DNA from: Dipylidium caninum | Lineage: Eukaryota > Platyhelminthes > Cestoda > Cyclophyllidea > Dipylidiidae | Assembly (NCBI GenBank): GCA_017562135.1 | Contig: QEYB01000290.1 | Coordinates: 186,001-250,000 of the forward strand | Length of the DNA: 64,000 nt | Direction of reading: 5' to 3' | Shown here: one piece after another, positions 21,528-33,600 of the stretch | Position numbering within the stretch: position 1 is the first letter of the stretch | How the letters are laid out: each line of letters opens with the position of its first letter | Notes under the pieces: generated by a model | Seen by the model: only the letters and a program-made list of their open reading frames with translations | Told to the model about the DNA's origin: nothing | The model's database searches: none | Position numbers and translations under genes: made by a program

Positions 21528-23252
21528 TTAACCTTTAGCAGTCTTGAAGGCCTCGGGATTCTCCATCTGATGCTGCTGTACCAACGCAGAGACATGGGAT
21601 GGATTAACAGATCGGCAAAGTTGCCGCGTTTCACCATCTGGCAACGTCGAAAATCCGAACTGCAAGCCACGTCCCTTTTGTACGGGCTCTGGTCGACGTA
21701 ATTGTCGATTCATCGAGTAGCGCTTACCAGCCCTGGGCGCTTGCAGAGGGAGTTGAGGTTGTTGTAGTGACGGAAGCGGCGTCGGTGCCATTGTCACTAA
21801 CGGCATATTTGGAGCTCTTCGACCCCGATTTACCGTACGCTTTGCACTATAACTGTTGTGAAAACTGCGACCGGTATCGCCTTTGACATCAAAAGATTGG
21901 CGAGCACCCCCACGATAATTACCGCTTCGACGTACTCTACCCTCACCTCCTCCCAATAGTTCCCTTTTATCCGGCTCTTCTCTAGAAACGCCAAGTGCAG
22001 AAGGCTTATGAATTCGGCGCGCTTTTGGGTTCTCTTTATTTCCTGCCACAGATTTACTACCCCTAGCTCCTGTATCCGATGTGTGGGGATAATTGATAGC
22101 CTCGGAACAGCTGGTTGAAATTTGACAGGGTTCTGAATTTTGAGATTGTCTATTACGTGCCGGATTTGTATGTTGTTTTTTTTGTGTTTCCTCCAACTTC
22201 GGAAACTCCTCGTTGTCAAAAGTATTGGGCTCCCTAGCGGTGCTGGGGTGGCATTTAGCATTGGTACACCGCACACCCCTACGTCCTTGTTCCTGTACCT
22301 TATCTTGTTTACGGGTCCCCCCACTGCTGGTGCGCCACGACTGGACTTGATCTGCGTCAATACCATACTTCCTGATATCATAGCCATAGCGGCGAATTAT
22401 TTCCTCAGTGGTGCGCGGAGCTTGCTCTTGTTCCACGTATCGATCGTGGGCCCAACGGGCAGCCAACATCCCAGGATGACGAAGTGAGGCGGCGGTATGT
22501 GTCGCTTCTCTGACCACTGTCGATATGCCCTCCTCACTGCCACCGCTTTCAGATGCATCACGAGCATCATGAAGGTAGAAAGTCCCGTCCCGTGGCACAT
22601 ACGTGGGGTCTCTTTTGTTGACTGGAGGACCAACCTGCTTTTTCTTCTCTTTGTGAATCTTCTCATCCTCTACCTTGACTTCTTCCAACTTCTCCAAAGT
22701 TTTGGTATCATATCCCTCAGCTTTCGAGGAACCCAATTCTTCTTCACTGGCGGTTTCGGATAATCTGCTATCCGTATAGTAATCATCTTCGTCGTCATCA
22801 TCATCGTCGTCTTCTGATTCATCACGTCGTCTCAATCGTAAAGCTGGAATTTCGTCGCCCGATGATTCGTTTTCTAACTGGTTTGCTTGGTCTTCTGCTT
22901 CTTCATCCTCTTCCTCTTCCCCCTTCTCCTCCTCCTCCTCCTCGCCTTCTTTTCTCTCACTTTCTTCGTCATCGTCCTCTGAAATGATGCATTCCCCGGT
23001 CCCATTTAATACCGGTTTTTCTTCTCTCTGAACTGAAGTGATAGGAGGATTAGCGGATGGCTCAGTAACTTTTGACTGCAACTCGTCCACGTTTTCCAGA
23101 CCCGTTGATTCATCGCAAAAGGATGTTTCACCAGTTTCTTCACAGCGCATAGACGGTGGAGGACTATCCGCGGCCAGATCGGACGCCGAAGATGGGTCTC
23201 GAGCGTTCCTCTGAGCATCACTCGTATTATCGACAAGTTGATCCTTATCCAT
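21528..23252 (-). CDS. CASC3: CASC3 / Barentsz (MLN51), exon junction complex core subunit
   Basis: Binds eIF4A3 and RNA as part of the exon junction complex, with roles in nonsense-mediated decay and mRNA localisation (Barentsz in Drosophila oskar transport). 574 residues in one uninterrupted exon; human CASC3 is about 703. The Btz/SELOR domain is at about residues 212-300: KRDPTYVPRDGTFYLHDARD, then RWAHDRYVEQEQAP and IIRRYGYDIRKYG. These align with human YVPRKGLFFEHD, RWEHDKFREDEQAPKS and ALYGYDIR. It is preceded by a long acidic Glu/Asp region, as in the family, and followed by a basic, Gly/Arg/Pro/Gln-rich low-complexity tail. The start is the first ATG, 7 nt after a pyrimidine-rich TTTTTTCATCATTAG acceptor-like site. 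The 3' end reads AAAG/GTTAATC at the stop, so a cryptic donor cannot be excluded. Head to head with the gene at 24751. Confidence 0.93.
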   Translation of the reverse strand: MDKDQLVDNTSDAQRNARDPSSASDLAADSPPPSMRCEETGETSFCDESTGLENVDELQSKVTEPSANPPITSVQREEKPVLNGTGECIISEDDDEESERKEGEEEEEEKGEEEEDEEAEDQANQLENESSGDEIPALRLRRRDESEDDDDDDDEDDYYTDSRLSETASEEELGSSKAEGYDTKTLEKLEEVKVEDEKIHKEKKKQVGPPVNKRDPTYVPRDGTFYLHDARDASESGGSEEGISTVVREATHTAASLRHPGMLAARWAHDRYVEQEQAPRTTEEIIRRYGYDIRKYGIDADQVQSWRTSSGGTRKQDKVQEQGRRGVRCTNAKCHPSTAREPNTFDNEEFPKLEETQKKQHTNPARNRQSQNSEPCQISTSCSEAINYPHTSDTGARGSKSVAGNKENPKARRIHKPSALGVSREEPDKRELLGGGEGRVRRSGNYRGGARQSFDVKGDTGRSFHNSYSAKRTVNRGRRAPNMPLVTMAPTPLPSLQQPQLPLQAPRAGKRYSMNRQLRRPEPVQKGRGLQFGFSTLPDGETRQLCRSVNPSHVSALVQQHQMENPEAFKTAKG

Positions 23253-24742
23253 TTGAGAACTAATGATGAAAAAAGATTCCGAAAAGACATAATGTTGAGT
23301 TAAATTTTCTCAAGGACAGCATAGACACAACGGCCATTACAATCATAAAAATGAACGAGGTGGACGATAAATACTTCCAAGTAGCACAAAATGTAATAAG
23401 CCGAAAGGAAAATCGAATAAATGGGAGGTTTTATAATAATGATCACGTTAGTAGATTACTATAAAATATGCAAAGTAACAGACGAAAAAGTTGCCGTCAT
23501 GTAGCATTTACGCAAGGTTCCCTATTTGCGCAGTCATTCAATTAAGAATTGGACCCAAATAAGTTGAAAGAATGCTAATTTCTACCTCGGCTATGGGATA
23601 AGAGATTAATATATGGTAATGCAATGCATCAATTACATGAGTATACACGCAATTAAGTCAATGCTATGATGTCAGAAAGAGTCATGATCACAAACGAAAT
23701 ACTAAGAACATAATGGATGAGGCACGAAATCGGTACCCCAAAAAAATAATCTAGCAGTTAAAGCCGAAGGCCACCCCTAACAAACCTAATGCATAGTCAT
23801 ACGTAGGCGCCCAATCACCGTCATCGGAAATACCGTCATTGTAACACAATTTAAAGTAGCAAAACTATATAAAGACGTGTATCGTTTGTATCCTTAAATT
23901 TCGTCACTGCATCTTAGGCAAAATCGCAATGTACATAGGGAATTGCACGTAAAGGTTTCTATTCTCTGTAAAATATGGAAAACGGCACGGTCTTTTATTC
24001 TAAACGAAGGTGTCTGGTTCTGTTAACTTTGGTGACCGAACAAAATTGGTTGCACTCTTCAGCAGGCTCTTACAAACCAAATTATTAGGAGATTTTTTTC
24101 TTTTTTTTCTACCTTTCTGCATGCTTTGCAGCTGGTTAACCACAGCTATATACGAAACGTACACTGCACATTCTAATATGTATTTTATTTAAGCTTGACC
24201 TAAAACTAAATGTTATATTTTACCTACAGCGTTTCTTGAAAACGCAGTCAATGTTAAAATGTTTACTTTGTTAAAATTACTCGGGAGGCAAATTAATCCT
24301 ATGAACTTCTTTAAGTAAATATGGCAGCCAATGAGAAATGTGAATTTTTATCCAATGGCGATCACCTTATGAGTTTCACGCTGCCCAATCACATTATAGC
24401 CTGGTGTTGATTCGTTTTTATTAGCCCATAAAATTGAGGCTCTTAGTTTTGCCATCCATTAGAGGTGTGCTTTGTGGTCGGGGTGCGTGTTGTATTGACT
24501 CTATAAGTTCAGCTTACAGGCTCTCCCGCTAGCTTATTAATTCTGGTTTTCCGCTCGAGGCGGTTTTTCGAAATGCGTTTGTGCTTTTCAGGCTATATTG
24601 TTTATTAAATTGAGGTCCCAATTCTTGATTAACTTATCAACTTAAATGAATAGAGTATTTTCAATAGAGTATTTTGAAAACAGTCGCTGCCATGCATTAA
24701 AGCGTTTTACATTGTCCCATCTTAATTATTTCGGTTTTTCAG
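23253..24742. promoter_or_regulatory. Divergent promoter region between CASC3 and the 24.75 kb gene
   Basis: About 1.5 kb of non-coding sequence between two genes transcribed away from each other, so it should contain both promoters. CCAAT-like motifs occur on plus near 24328-24393 (CAGCCAATGAG, TCCAATGG, CCCAATCACA), an arrangement common in metazoan bidirectional promoters. No obvious TATA box in a convincing position. Promoter function is inferred from layout. Confidence 0.4.
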
Positions 24743-24750
24743 CACCTCAA

Positions 24751-26277
24751 ATGTATTGTGACGACGAAGTTGTAGACATGCGTAAGCGCAGTCTTTTCCG
24801 TTCTTCATTCGACTTAATAACTGAAAAACGCATCAAAAATTCTCCTGGGACTTCGGCTGATCATGTTGAAGAAGAATCCATAGAAAGACAGCTTGCAGAT
24901 AGCAAAACAAGTTCCTCTCTGGGTGAACCAGTTAGCGCAGAAACTGACTTTTCAGAAGCTGACGAGAATGATGACTTCACGTGCGAGGACGACGGAGGCG
25001 ATGAAACTCGATACCTCGCCGCAACACCGAATCCCATGGATCCAGCTTTGCGGGAACTTATCCGGAAATATGTTCGTGCCGATTACGTTATTCATTGCCT
25101 CGAACTCGCCGGATTTGATTCGGCAGTGGTATTCGCATGTCTCAATAGCGAGTCCAACATACGGCAACTTGAAACATTCGTAGGAGCCACTTGCGCTTTA
25201 ATAAATTCGCAAAAAATACGTCAGTACTTTCTAGGCCCTGTGTATGCGCGACATCCAGCCAGTTTTAAACTCCCTGCAGGTGTTGTTTGTGGTCTTCGAT
25301 TAGCTGTAGAAGAACTGAAACGTACAGGCGTTTTCACAACTTCACCAACCTCGCATTTCAATGCAATTTCAGACGCCGCCACTCAAACCGACCTCTCCAC
25401 TCTTGTTCCTTCTTCGTTAACATCGTCTTCTGAAGGCAGCCCTCCAGATCCTATGTTCGCTAATGGTTCTGATTCAAGTTTAGTCCCACCTCCTGCTCAT
25501 ATTTCCATGGAAAATCTCTCTTTCCACCATCCCCCACCACCTCCTCCGCTGCCACCACCTTCACTTTCTTCTGTTGAAGGTGACTGCAAAAGACTTTTGG
25601 ACTGCATGGGGGGAAGGTTTTCCCTTCCGACCCAATCTCAATCGCTTTCTCCTCAGTCCAGGGGCTCTTCCTCCACTTCCGCCGATAATATCGATGTGGA
25701 AAGGTTGATCCACCATTCCTCGGCCAGCGCTTGTCGTCTAGCCGCTCGGCAATTTGTCAACGCAAACCTTGTACGTGGTCAACATTTCGATATGGAGATG
25801 GAGGTGTCTGGAGGAGGTGAAAATGGGCAAAAAAGGGTGACTGGAATTTTTTACTGCCACCTGTGTCGCGAAAAACGTGAAAGAACGTGCGCCGTGCGAT
25901 TTTCAGTTGCGAGAAACCGCTACCCGGTTATGAGCAATGTGCTGTCCCACCTAAAGACCCACTTCCAATATCAGTCAACTGCTAGTGCAGCAGCGGCTGC
26001 TGCTGCTGTTGCGGCCGTTGCTGTTGGAGCGAAGAAACTTGCCCCACCTCCGCCCCCTTCTCCTGTCTCTCCTTCAACTTTGATCGACTCCTCAACCCCT
26101 GCTGTGACTCCTACAGGGCCACCTTTCCTCTCTCCTAATTCCTTCTGTAACCTTGTTTCCCGTGTTGTTCAATTCGCAACATCAGCCAATCCCCTACCAT
26201 CAACAGATGTAAGCATTCCTTCACAGGTGCCCTTGGGCCCTCCTTCTCTGCCCTCTAAACTGAGTCCTGTAAACTAA
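24751..26277 (+). CDS. Unrecognised 508-aa protein with a Cys/His finger-like motif
   Basis: I do not recognise the family. The frame is open from 24646, but a strong acceptor (TTTCGGTTTTTCAG) ends at 24742 and the next ATG is 8 nt later, so I place the start there; the upstream 35 codons are probably leader. Visible parts: an acidic N-terminus; a helical block at about residues 100-195 (IRKYVRADYVIHCLELAGF and VVCGLRLAVEELKR) that looks like a folded domain; Pro-rich runs; a finger-like segment near residues 368-405 with CHLC, a third Cys, and HLKTH about 27 residues later; a poly-Ala run; and a Pro/Ser-rich tail. The finger spacing is not that of a classical C2H2 finger. The composition suggests a nuclear regulator, which is inference. 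Neighbours: CASC3 upstream in divergent orientation, a 20 kb gene desert downstream. Confidence 0.75.
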   Translation: MYCDDEVVDMRKRSLFRSSFDLITEKRIKNSPGTSADHVEEESIERQLADSKTSSSLGEPVSAETDFSEADENDDFTCEDDGGDETRYLAATPNPMDPALRELIRKYVRADYVIHCLELAGFDSAVVFACLNSESNIRQLETFVGATCALINSQKIRQYFLGPVYARHPASFKLPAGVVCGLRLAVEELKRTGVFTTSPTSHFNAISDAATQTDLSTLVPSSLTSSSEGSPPDPMFANGSDSSLVPPPAHISMENLSFHHPPPPPPLPPPSLSSVEGDCKRLLDCMGGRFSLPTQSQSLSPQSRGSSSTSADNIDVERLIHHSSASACRLAARQFVNANLVRGQHFDMEMEVSGGGENGQKRVTGIFYCHLCREKRERTCAVRFSVARNRYPVMSNVLSHLKTHFQYQSTASAAAAAAAVAAVAVGAKKLAPPPPPSPVSPSTLIDSSTPAVTPTGPPFLSPNSFCNLVSRVVQFATSANPLPSTDVSIPSQVPLGPPSLPSKLSPVN

Positions 26278-29200
26278 ATTGTGTGTACTTGCGTGTAGCT
26301 TCTATATGTCTGTGGTGTTGATGAAAATGTACAAGGAAATTATGTCTCCGCTTGTATCTACTCCGCATTTCCCTAACTCCTATTCATACTATTATTGTCG
26401 TGCAGGTGTTTCCTTTTCATTGTATATAAGGAGAAAAAATGTACTGCTTGTATTTCATTTGGCGGTACTCTCCTCTATCTAGTTGTAAATAATTTCTGGT
26501 CATTTGGTATCAGTTCTCGTTCCGGTTACTGTGACAGGTTATCAGGTCGTTGGCATTATTTATGACTGGTCTAACTACTAAGTCGTAACCTTTACTGAGG
26601 GCTGGTTTTCGTGCCCACTTGCTTGAAGCACTGAATAGTTACTTCCGCATACCTATTTTCGACGGTTTGATTAAAATGAGCTCGACTGGTTTTGTTTAAG
26701 TTAGTAACACAATACAACCAGCAGCTGCTTTGCTTTAATTTTTCACATGTGCTACACCTTTCCACTCAATCTGTCGTCATTTGCTCTTTCTACTCTGACT
26801 GGTAGTCATCCATTTGACTAACTGCGTTAAGGGTGTTCATTAACAGGGGACGTTGATTATGAGTTGCCTAACGCTTGTTACAGTTTGATTAGGCTTTTAA
26901 TTAGAAATTTGGAAATCTCTTTAGTCAGTCGGTACAACCTTCGAAATTCAATTATCTTTAAATCCACACACAACTCAGCCGATTGACGAGATGGCAAGCA
27001 TACAAAGTTCATTTCATTACTACCGGCGGAGAAATGAGGCCTCTCGGGGGTACTTCTTTTTGACCTGAATGGCTTCACCGTACGATGCATTCGGAATAGT
27101 AACAGTTTCCGATTGGAGAGTAATTGCCAAAAACGATTGTGCATGTCTTTCGAATTTCATAAATCATTTACACAAATGCAAATATTTAGTTTAACCGATA
27201 AATTGTACTCAGGCAATAACCGTCCTTGAGTTCTCTAACGACAGTATTCGTTTTTTAGATGTGCAATTGATTTATAACCTGCCACCACTTGGACAACTTT
27301 GTCCAGACACGCCTTATCTACCTACTCCGAGATAGGCAGAAGCCTTTATTAAGGTATACTCGACGATTGAAAGCAATTATAAGAGGGTATGAGTCTAGTC
27401 ACTATTTAGTGGCTGGCCCACATTGGTTAGTCATGATTATGAGTCACTCATGCCAGGTGTGCAATCAATATTTAGGAGTGCCAGTTCGTAAGAAATCAAT
27501 AAACAATGGTCCTCTGTTCAGTCTACCCCCGACATGGACACCACTTAATGTTCCCGATTGATGGTACGCGGTTTAGTCGATAGGCTTGACTTGTTAATTA
27601 CTTAAATTAATTACTAGCCGCACTACATAAAATATTGATTAGGCGGCTTTTAACAAATTCTCGGGCTCTTATACACGCAGCATTCCATTCGTACAATTGG
27701 AGTAATTTTAAGTTTTTATGTCATGTGCCATTTTATACTTCTGTTTTGCCAGACTATTGCTGTGTCAAGTACTGTGCATCACCCTGAAAAATGAATTACA
27801 ACTCGGTTGTCGCAACGCAAGGTCAGTCAAGTTTATCGTTACCAGTTAACCTTACATTTTTAGGCGTTACCGAAAAGTCGTCGCTTGGTAGAACTCCAAA
27901 TGCATGAACAATTGGCAAATACAGGCTAATAAATGGGTCAATTTAGTAAATGCAGATCCCATAGACAGATACAATTAGATGTGTGAAAGACCTCAAGTTA
28001 ACTTTTTCCCATAAGGAGACAGTTGAACAGTTTATCTGTACGAGGAAACAACAAATTCCAGGTTAAGACCTTTGGCTAAAATTAGGTTGTGAGTCCCTGA
28101 GGTGTTAAGGGAGAGTACGCCATTTCCGGAGACCAGTTGAGTTTCAATTAATTTGGGCTATTGCGACTAACATGCATTTATACAACTGAACTATTCGAAT
28201 AACTAAGATCCATTTGTGATTAATGTAACTTTCTAGAATGCCTTTCCTTCACCTTGATTCAAATTAGCACGTTACCTCTCTCTGGTCACCAACTTTTCCT
28301 GCACTTTGTTTTCCTTGATTATGAATGAGTTGCCTAGCAAAACACTATCCCTCATACGAATCCAGAAATTTATGTTATTAACGTGTGAATTGACTGATAG
28401 TCTGGTGACAGCTCCTCACGCTACCGTTTTGGATCGCTGGTCGTGGGAGCTCTCACACATCACAGTAACACGATTTATAAGTTAACTCAAATACATTCTA
28501 TCTGAGAGCCATTGTGTTTGGCACATTGGCGATAGATGTCACATATATGTGACCAAAGTCCTTCACAAACAGCCAAACTTCGCGATACGAGTAGATTCAC
28601 TGAGGTCGAAACGACAAGCCCGATTACAAAACTCTCTTTGTTAGTGAAATAATTCTACCTTCCTTGCTTCTGCTCAACAATTTAATTATAGTTGACATTG
28701 TAAAGGTCAAGTAGACCCAGAGAAATGCAAAAAGAAAATGTCTACTTCTACTTTCCGGCTACTCTGGCGGTTTCTCGGATGATTTCGGCCACCATTCCAT
28801 CGTTATGGGTAAATATGAATTTGGGCGGTACATGGTAGTAGCAGCATTCACACGCTCGTCAGTAGATGCCAGGCTGCCATAAAGAGGCGTATAGATGGCA
28901 GATATCAGTGCAAGTGCGAATACATTGGCACCGCGAGATAAATGAGTGCCAGAGTGATTAGAAGTTCAGCCTCGGACAGCGAGGTGAGATCCATCGCACA
29001 GTCGTAAATCAATCAGATGAACTGTGTACGTATCATTTTCGCGCTGTCGTCCAACCATTTAAGAGCTTTAAAAGCGTCCTATCCGGGTGTCCGTGTGGTA
29101 CCTTCGAATGTCACAATCCTTTCCGTCTGGATTCTTAATCCTGTCAGTTATTTAACGCTCGAGGCGAGGTAATTAATTAAGAAAGCAGCATTATATCTCG

Positions 29201-29563
29201 GTTCAGCCTATTGGCTGCAATTAACATGTTAATTAAAGCACTGTTCTGCTAACAAAGCTCTCCGTTCATTTATACATGAATTTCACCATCACTCTGTCAC
29301 TCAGTCCTACATTCTTGCATTCATTCACCTGTTTTTCACTGAGGCTCCATTTCCTGTCCATTATCATTCATTTAGTTATTCACCGATGCCTCTGTACATC
29401 ACATGCTCTCTCCCAGATTTTATTAATACTTCAGTCTCCTTCATATTATTAATACGCAGAGGTGTTGAAAAAAGGATTATTGGCAAACATTCCATTGCAT
29501 TCGAGCCACGATGACTTGTGCCTGGTCGTGATCCCAATTACAGTTTCTGCTATTCATTGAGGC
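26278..29563. other. Gene desert, left part
   Basis: No coding exon recognised. The first few hundred bases probably hold the 3' UTR of the 24751 gene. Frames such as 26878-27144 (minus) and 27289-27561 (plus) show no family resemblance. AT-rich with scattered TTAATTAA sites; no tandem repeats or RNA genes seen. Confidence 0.45.
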
Positions 29564-30638
29564 ACTCCACAGCGGCGATCCCTTCAACCAGTGCGCCCCT
29601 CTTCCCGTATCTCCAGGGACTCCGTCAATGTTCCACCACATATCCCCTCTAATTTCCCTCATTTCCCCATTACGCATACACACGTATGTGGAGAGACAGA
29701 TAGAGACATGAACAAGCAAACTCGCAAAAAGACGTCTCCCATGGATCATATGCCACTTGGAGCAGAACTGCCCCATCTCGACGGCTGCACTGCATGAAAT
29801 CACCTCCACTTTTGAATCGACAACTTGCAGCTACCTCAGACGACAGAACTCGTGACCAGAAGTGACCTCTACCAACTCGAACAACTGCACGAATCTTCTC
29901 CTCTCCTCACCTCTCCTCACCTCAACGCTCCCCAACGCTCCTCGTCCTCCGCCTCCACCCATCTCCACTCCCATCTCCGCTCCCATCCTATCCCGTCTCC
30001 TCACCACTCCTCCTCTCCCACTTACTCCTTATGTGTTTCATCTCGTAAGTGTGACAATGTGAAGAGTTTACAATGCTCTTTCATTTGTTTGAAGACAATT
30101 ATCGTATTGGACAAGTAAGAGTACATTCAAGGGTAAACATTGATGCGCTTCATTGGGAAGGCTAATCGCGCCCACTTCACTTCACTTCACTTCATCTAGC
30201 TGCATTTGTGCATCACTTCCTTTACCCCAGCCTGCTCTGCTCTGCCCCGCCTTGCCTCGCCTTGTCCCTAACCTGATTTAACCCTACTTAACGCATCACT
30301 TCCTCCACTACTCTACTCTACTCACCCTGCACCACCCTGCACCATCCCATTCCATCCCACGTCACTTCACTCCCACTCCCTCTCCTCCCTTTCTTCTCCC
30401 CTCACCCTCACTCTCACCCTCACCCTCAGCCTCACGCACTCCTCGTCCCTCTTCAACAGTCCACCCTCCACGTCCGCCATTGCGTGCCACCGGTGTTGGA
30501 TAATGTGTGACCTAAACTCAAGTCCTCATCGTAGTATACCTGGGGCTTGTCAAAATACCCATTCGCTCAGTCGAGCCTCCATTCCTCCTCGCCTTTCAGG
30601 CTTCCTAATCTCCTTCATTGTTTTTCATTCACTCGTTT
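29564..30638 (+). repeat. Left arm of a 7.1 kb inverted repeat
   Basis: This segment reappears in reverse complement at 35544-36650. Outer edge: ACTCCACAGCGGCGATCCC; inner edge: CATTCACTCGTTT. Long stretches match almost base for base, for example the block ending in the shared GGATAATGTGTGACCTAAAC. The interior is polypyrimidine: runs of CACTT, CTCTCCTCAC, CCTTGCCTCG and CACCCT units. Matching open frames in both arms (30503 plus and 35401 minus) are by-products of the duplication. No transposase and no target-site duplication at the outer edges were seen. Confidence 0.9.
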
Positions 30639-33600
30639 ATTTACTCTTTCACGCCTTCTTTTGTTTACTTGCATTTCACACCAATTTCTCATTCCTACAT
30701 AAAGTTGTGTAGCACTAACTTAAGACCTCATTGATAATAATAATACACAAAATTGTGTACTCACTCCCTTTTGACCTCCCTTTTCAAATAATACACATGA
30801 TCATTAAATCCATGACCTTCTCCCACCGTTTCTCTCTCACTTAATGGATAACAATTGCATTTTCGTGGCGTTCGAGATTGCAAAATACCCTTCGAAGGGT
30901 AATGAGTTGTCACTCTTGAAATAATAGCCGTCTCGCCGAAAACGTATACCAAATGTTTTGACTGTCTAAACTGAGACAATTTCTGGTTCAGTCCTCCATA
31001 GTACCCTTCATCCAGTCTTTAATTTCGATTTATTTACCAACTAATTAATCCTTCCATCTGTTTTTGTACTTTTCATTAATTCACCCTTCTGTTCCCCGTT
31101 TTTAGTCTTACAAGTCGTCCCACTTGTGTATTGGGCACGAATTTTCCATGTGATGAATGCAAAAGTGGCAATTGAATGTGTTGAATCATTAAACTTTGTG
31201 GGGATGCATAGAGATGATGTCGGTAAGGAGCAGGTTTAACTTCTCGTGCACACGAAAAGTACCTTCGTTAGTCATCATTTGGTAATTCCTACATCCACAA
31301 CATTATCATTCTGCATAGTTCCTGGTGGCACCGTTGTCTTTACTGAAGGCCATTTCTAAAGCCAGGTGGCCACTAACGAATAAGTTAACAAAATATACTG
31401 TGAGCATTGTTAGTGCCTTATAAGATTTCAACATCCTCAGGTGATCCTTCTCTATGCAGTACTGATACCATTGCATTAATGTAACACGTAAGCATGCCTC
31501 GGTGGCTATCCCATCATTCTAAAATGTCCTTATTCTTCATTGGGTACACTTCATTTTCGTTTATCCATCTACAATTTAAACACAATCGTTTTCTCAAAAT
31601 ATTCCTAAGTTACGACGAGTGCACTTTAGACCATTAACGCATGACCTACAAGATCACTAAGGCTTTGATTTCATGTTTTTTTAACTTCTGTTACGCGTAT
31701 TGAAGTTCAGCCTTTGTTTGCCATTTCAGGCGCGTGAATTAATACGATGTGTTCCCGGCGCATTCCTCATTCCATCGAGTAACTCGATTTTTTGCTTATG
31801 CATGTGATAGATAGGCGGAGAATTCTTATCCAGAATCTATATAATTTCACTATACCAGACCTGTGTACTTACTTGAAAGCCTGTTTCTTGCAGTAGAGCT
31901 AACATCTCCTATTTCTTTTCCTGTTCGCTTGATGTCTCCCCACGTTAAGCCACATGGATCTGGACAGGTACATAGGTGACACATTAAAATATCAATCGGT
32001 TCCCGTTATCCAATGGTTGTCGAGTAAAATTTAACTGAATTCATTGAAAAGTCGCAATACGTGTAAATTCCAACATTTGAATCCAAAACAAAGTGGACAA
32101 ATGCTGTATGCGAACTTTCTGAAGTATAAAGTACAATTAAATGTAAAGAAGTAAACCAAGATTGATTCTGACTTCTTCTTCTCACTTCCACTGGCCGTTT
32201 CAAGTTGTCTATGCACAAATGTGGGCAATTGGTTGTGTTTTTAGCAAGGACAAGATTGCCATATTGCGGACTCATATAATTGAAGGCAATGTGGCTATAA
32301 ATAGGCCAGAAATGGAGGTCGTTGCTTTGTATTAATCTTTCTTGGGCAAAATCATGATATAAAATATATATCACTGATATATATCAAGGCGATATTACCA
32401 AAACCACCAATACGAGTCACAGATAAGACATTTTCCCTTTATTAGCCTATTTATCGGATAAGCACTCACTATTACATGCCTATTTGTTTTAAACAATTGT
32501 TTCCCTTTGAGACCGCCTGTAGTCCATCCTCCTGCGATGACTCATCGCAAATAAATCGGTTAAGTAAAATCAATACTTTCCATTGACTGTATTCGCGTGA
32601 CCCTTCCGCATTGACTCTAGGTCGCGAGGCCGTAATCTAGGTTTGTAAAAATAGCTTTAAGACAATCCAGATAAATGCTAGTCTACTTTTAAAATCAACG
32701 CCACAAATTAATAGACACGATCAGTTGTTTGTTGAAGTGAAAGCACTATTTTAAATGTCAAATTTTGGAATTTAACGTACAAAGTGGGTAATGAACTTAG
32801 GCGGCGTCTGCACTTCCAAGATATGTGAATAGTCAATTTATTTCTTTGCAGAGAATTCGAGAATCCGGGCTATATTCCTCACGGAGAAATTGGTAAGCGT
32901 TACTTTATCTGCCCTGTAGGCTCTTTACGACATTCTCAAGTTTGTGAGAGATTCTTGAAAAATATACGATGTCAGAAATGGTCAATTCTTCAAATTGTAG
33001 CATGGATTACAACGCCTCAAAACCAGTCTTTATTCACCCGCAAACAAGTGAATGTACAAGTACACTGAAGTTACCGGGTCATGATATTGGATAAATGCAA
33101 TTGTTTACTAATAACCAGAAATGAGCGAATTGTGAGTGCTTTGTAGACACTCGTGGAAGGGGAAATGAAAGTGTAAAAATAACATATAAACGATAGCTAA
33201 TTAAATTTATACTATGTAGAGCCGCATATTCGAGGCGTGAGAAATGAACAGATGGCCTCGTGTTGGACAAAGCCACCCACCCATTCCATCTGGCGGGTAA
33301 TTATCGCACTTCATGTAACCTTCTAGTCCCCTGAATCATAATTTCATTTTTAATTTTGCCCTACCTCTCCCCTTTCACTCACCCTCCCAACAGCATCTCT
33401 ACGTATCTAAATTAACACTACTCCTTTTTTAATGCCTTTTTGCTACTCTCATTGCTCCAGACGAAGGCTTGAATTGATCGAATAATTGTGGCTTCAGTAT
33501 GCAAGGGAATTTGATTTATACTAGTACCAAATTACATTATACATCATTGCTTCCATTGCTACTGCTGTTGTCATTTGGCCTCTGATCTTTTCACATTCCT

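Noticed and set aside
29477..30118. ORFs in the left repeat arm and their twins at 35401-36709
   Set aside because: They exist in both arms only because the DNA is duplicated; they are low-complexity Pro/Ser/His translations and the frames are not kept equally in the two copies.
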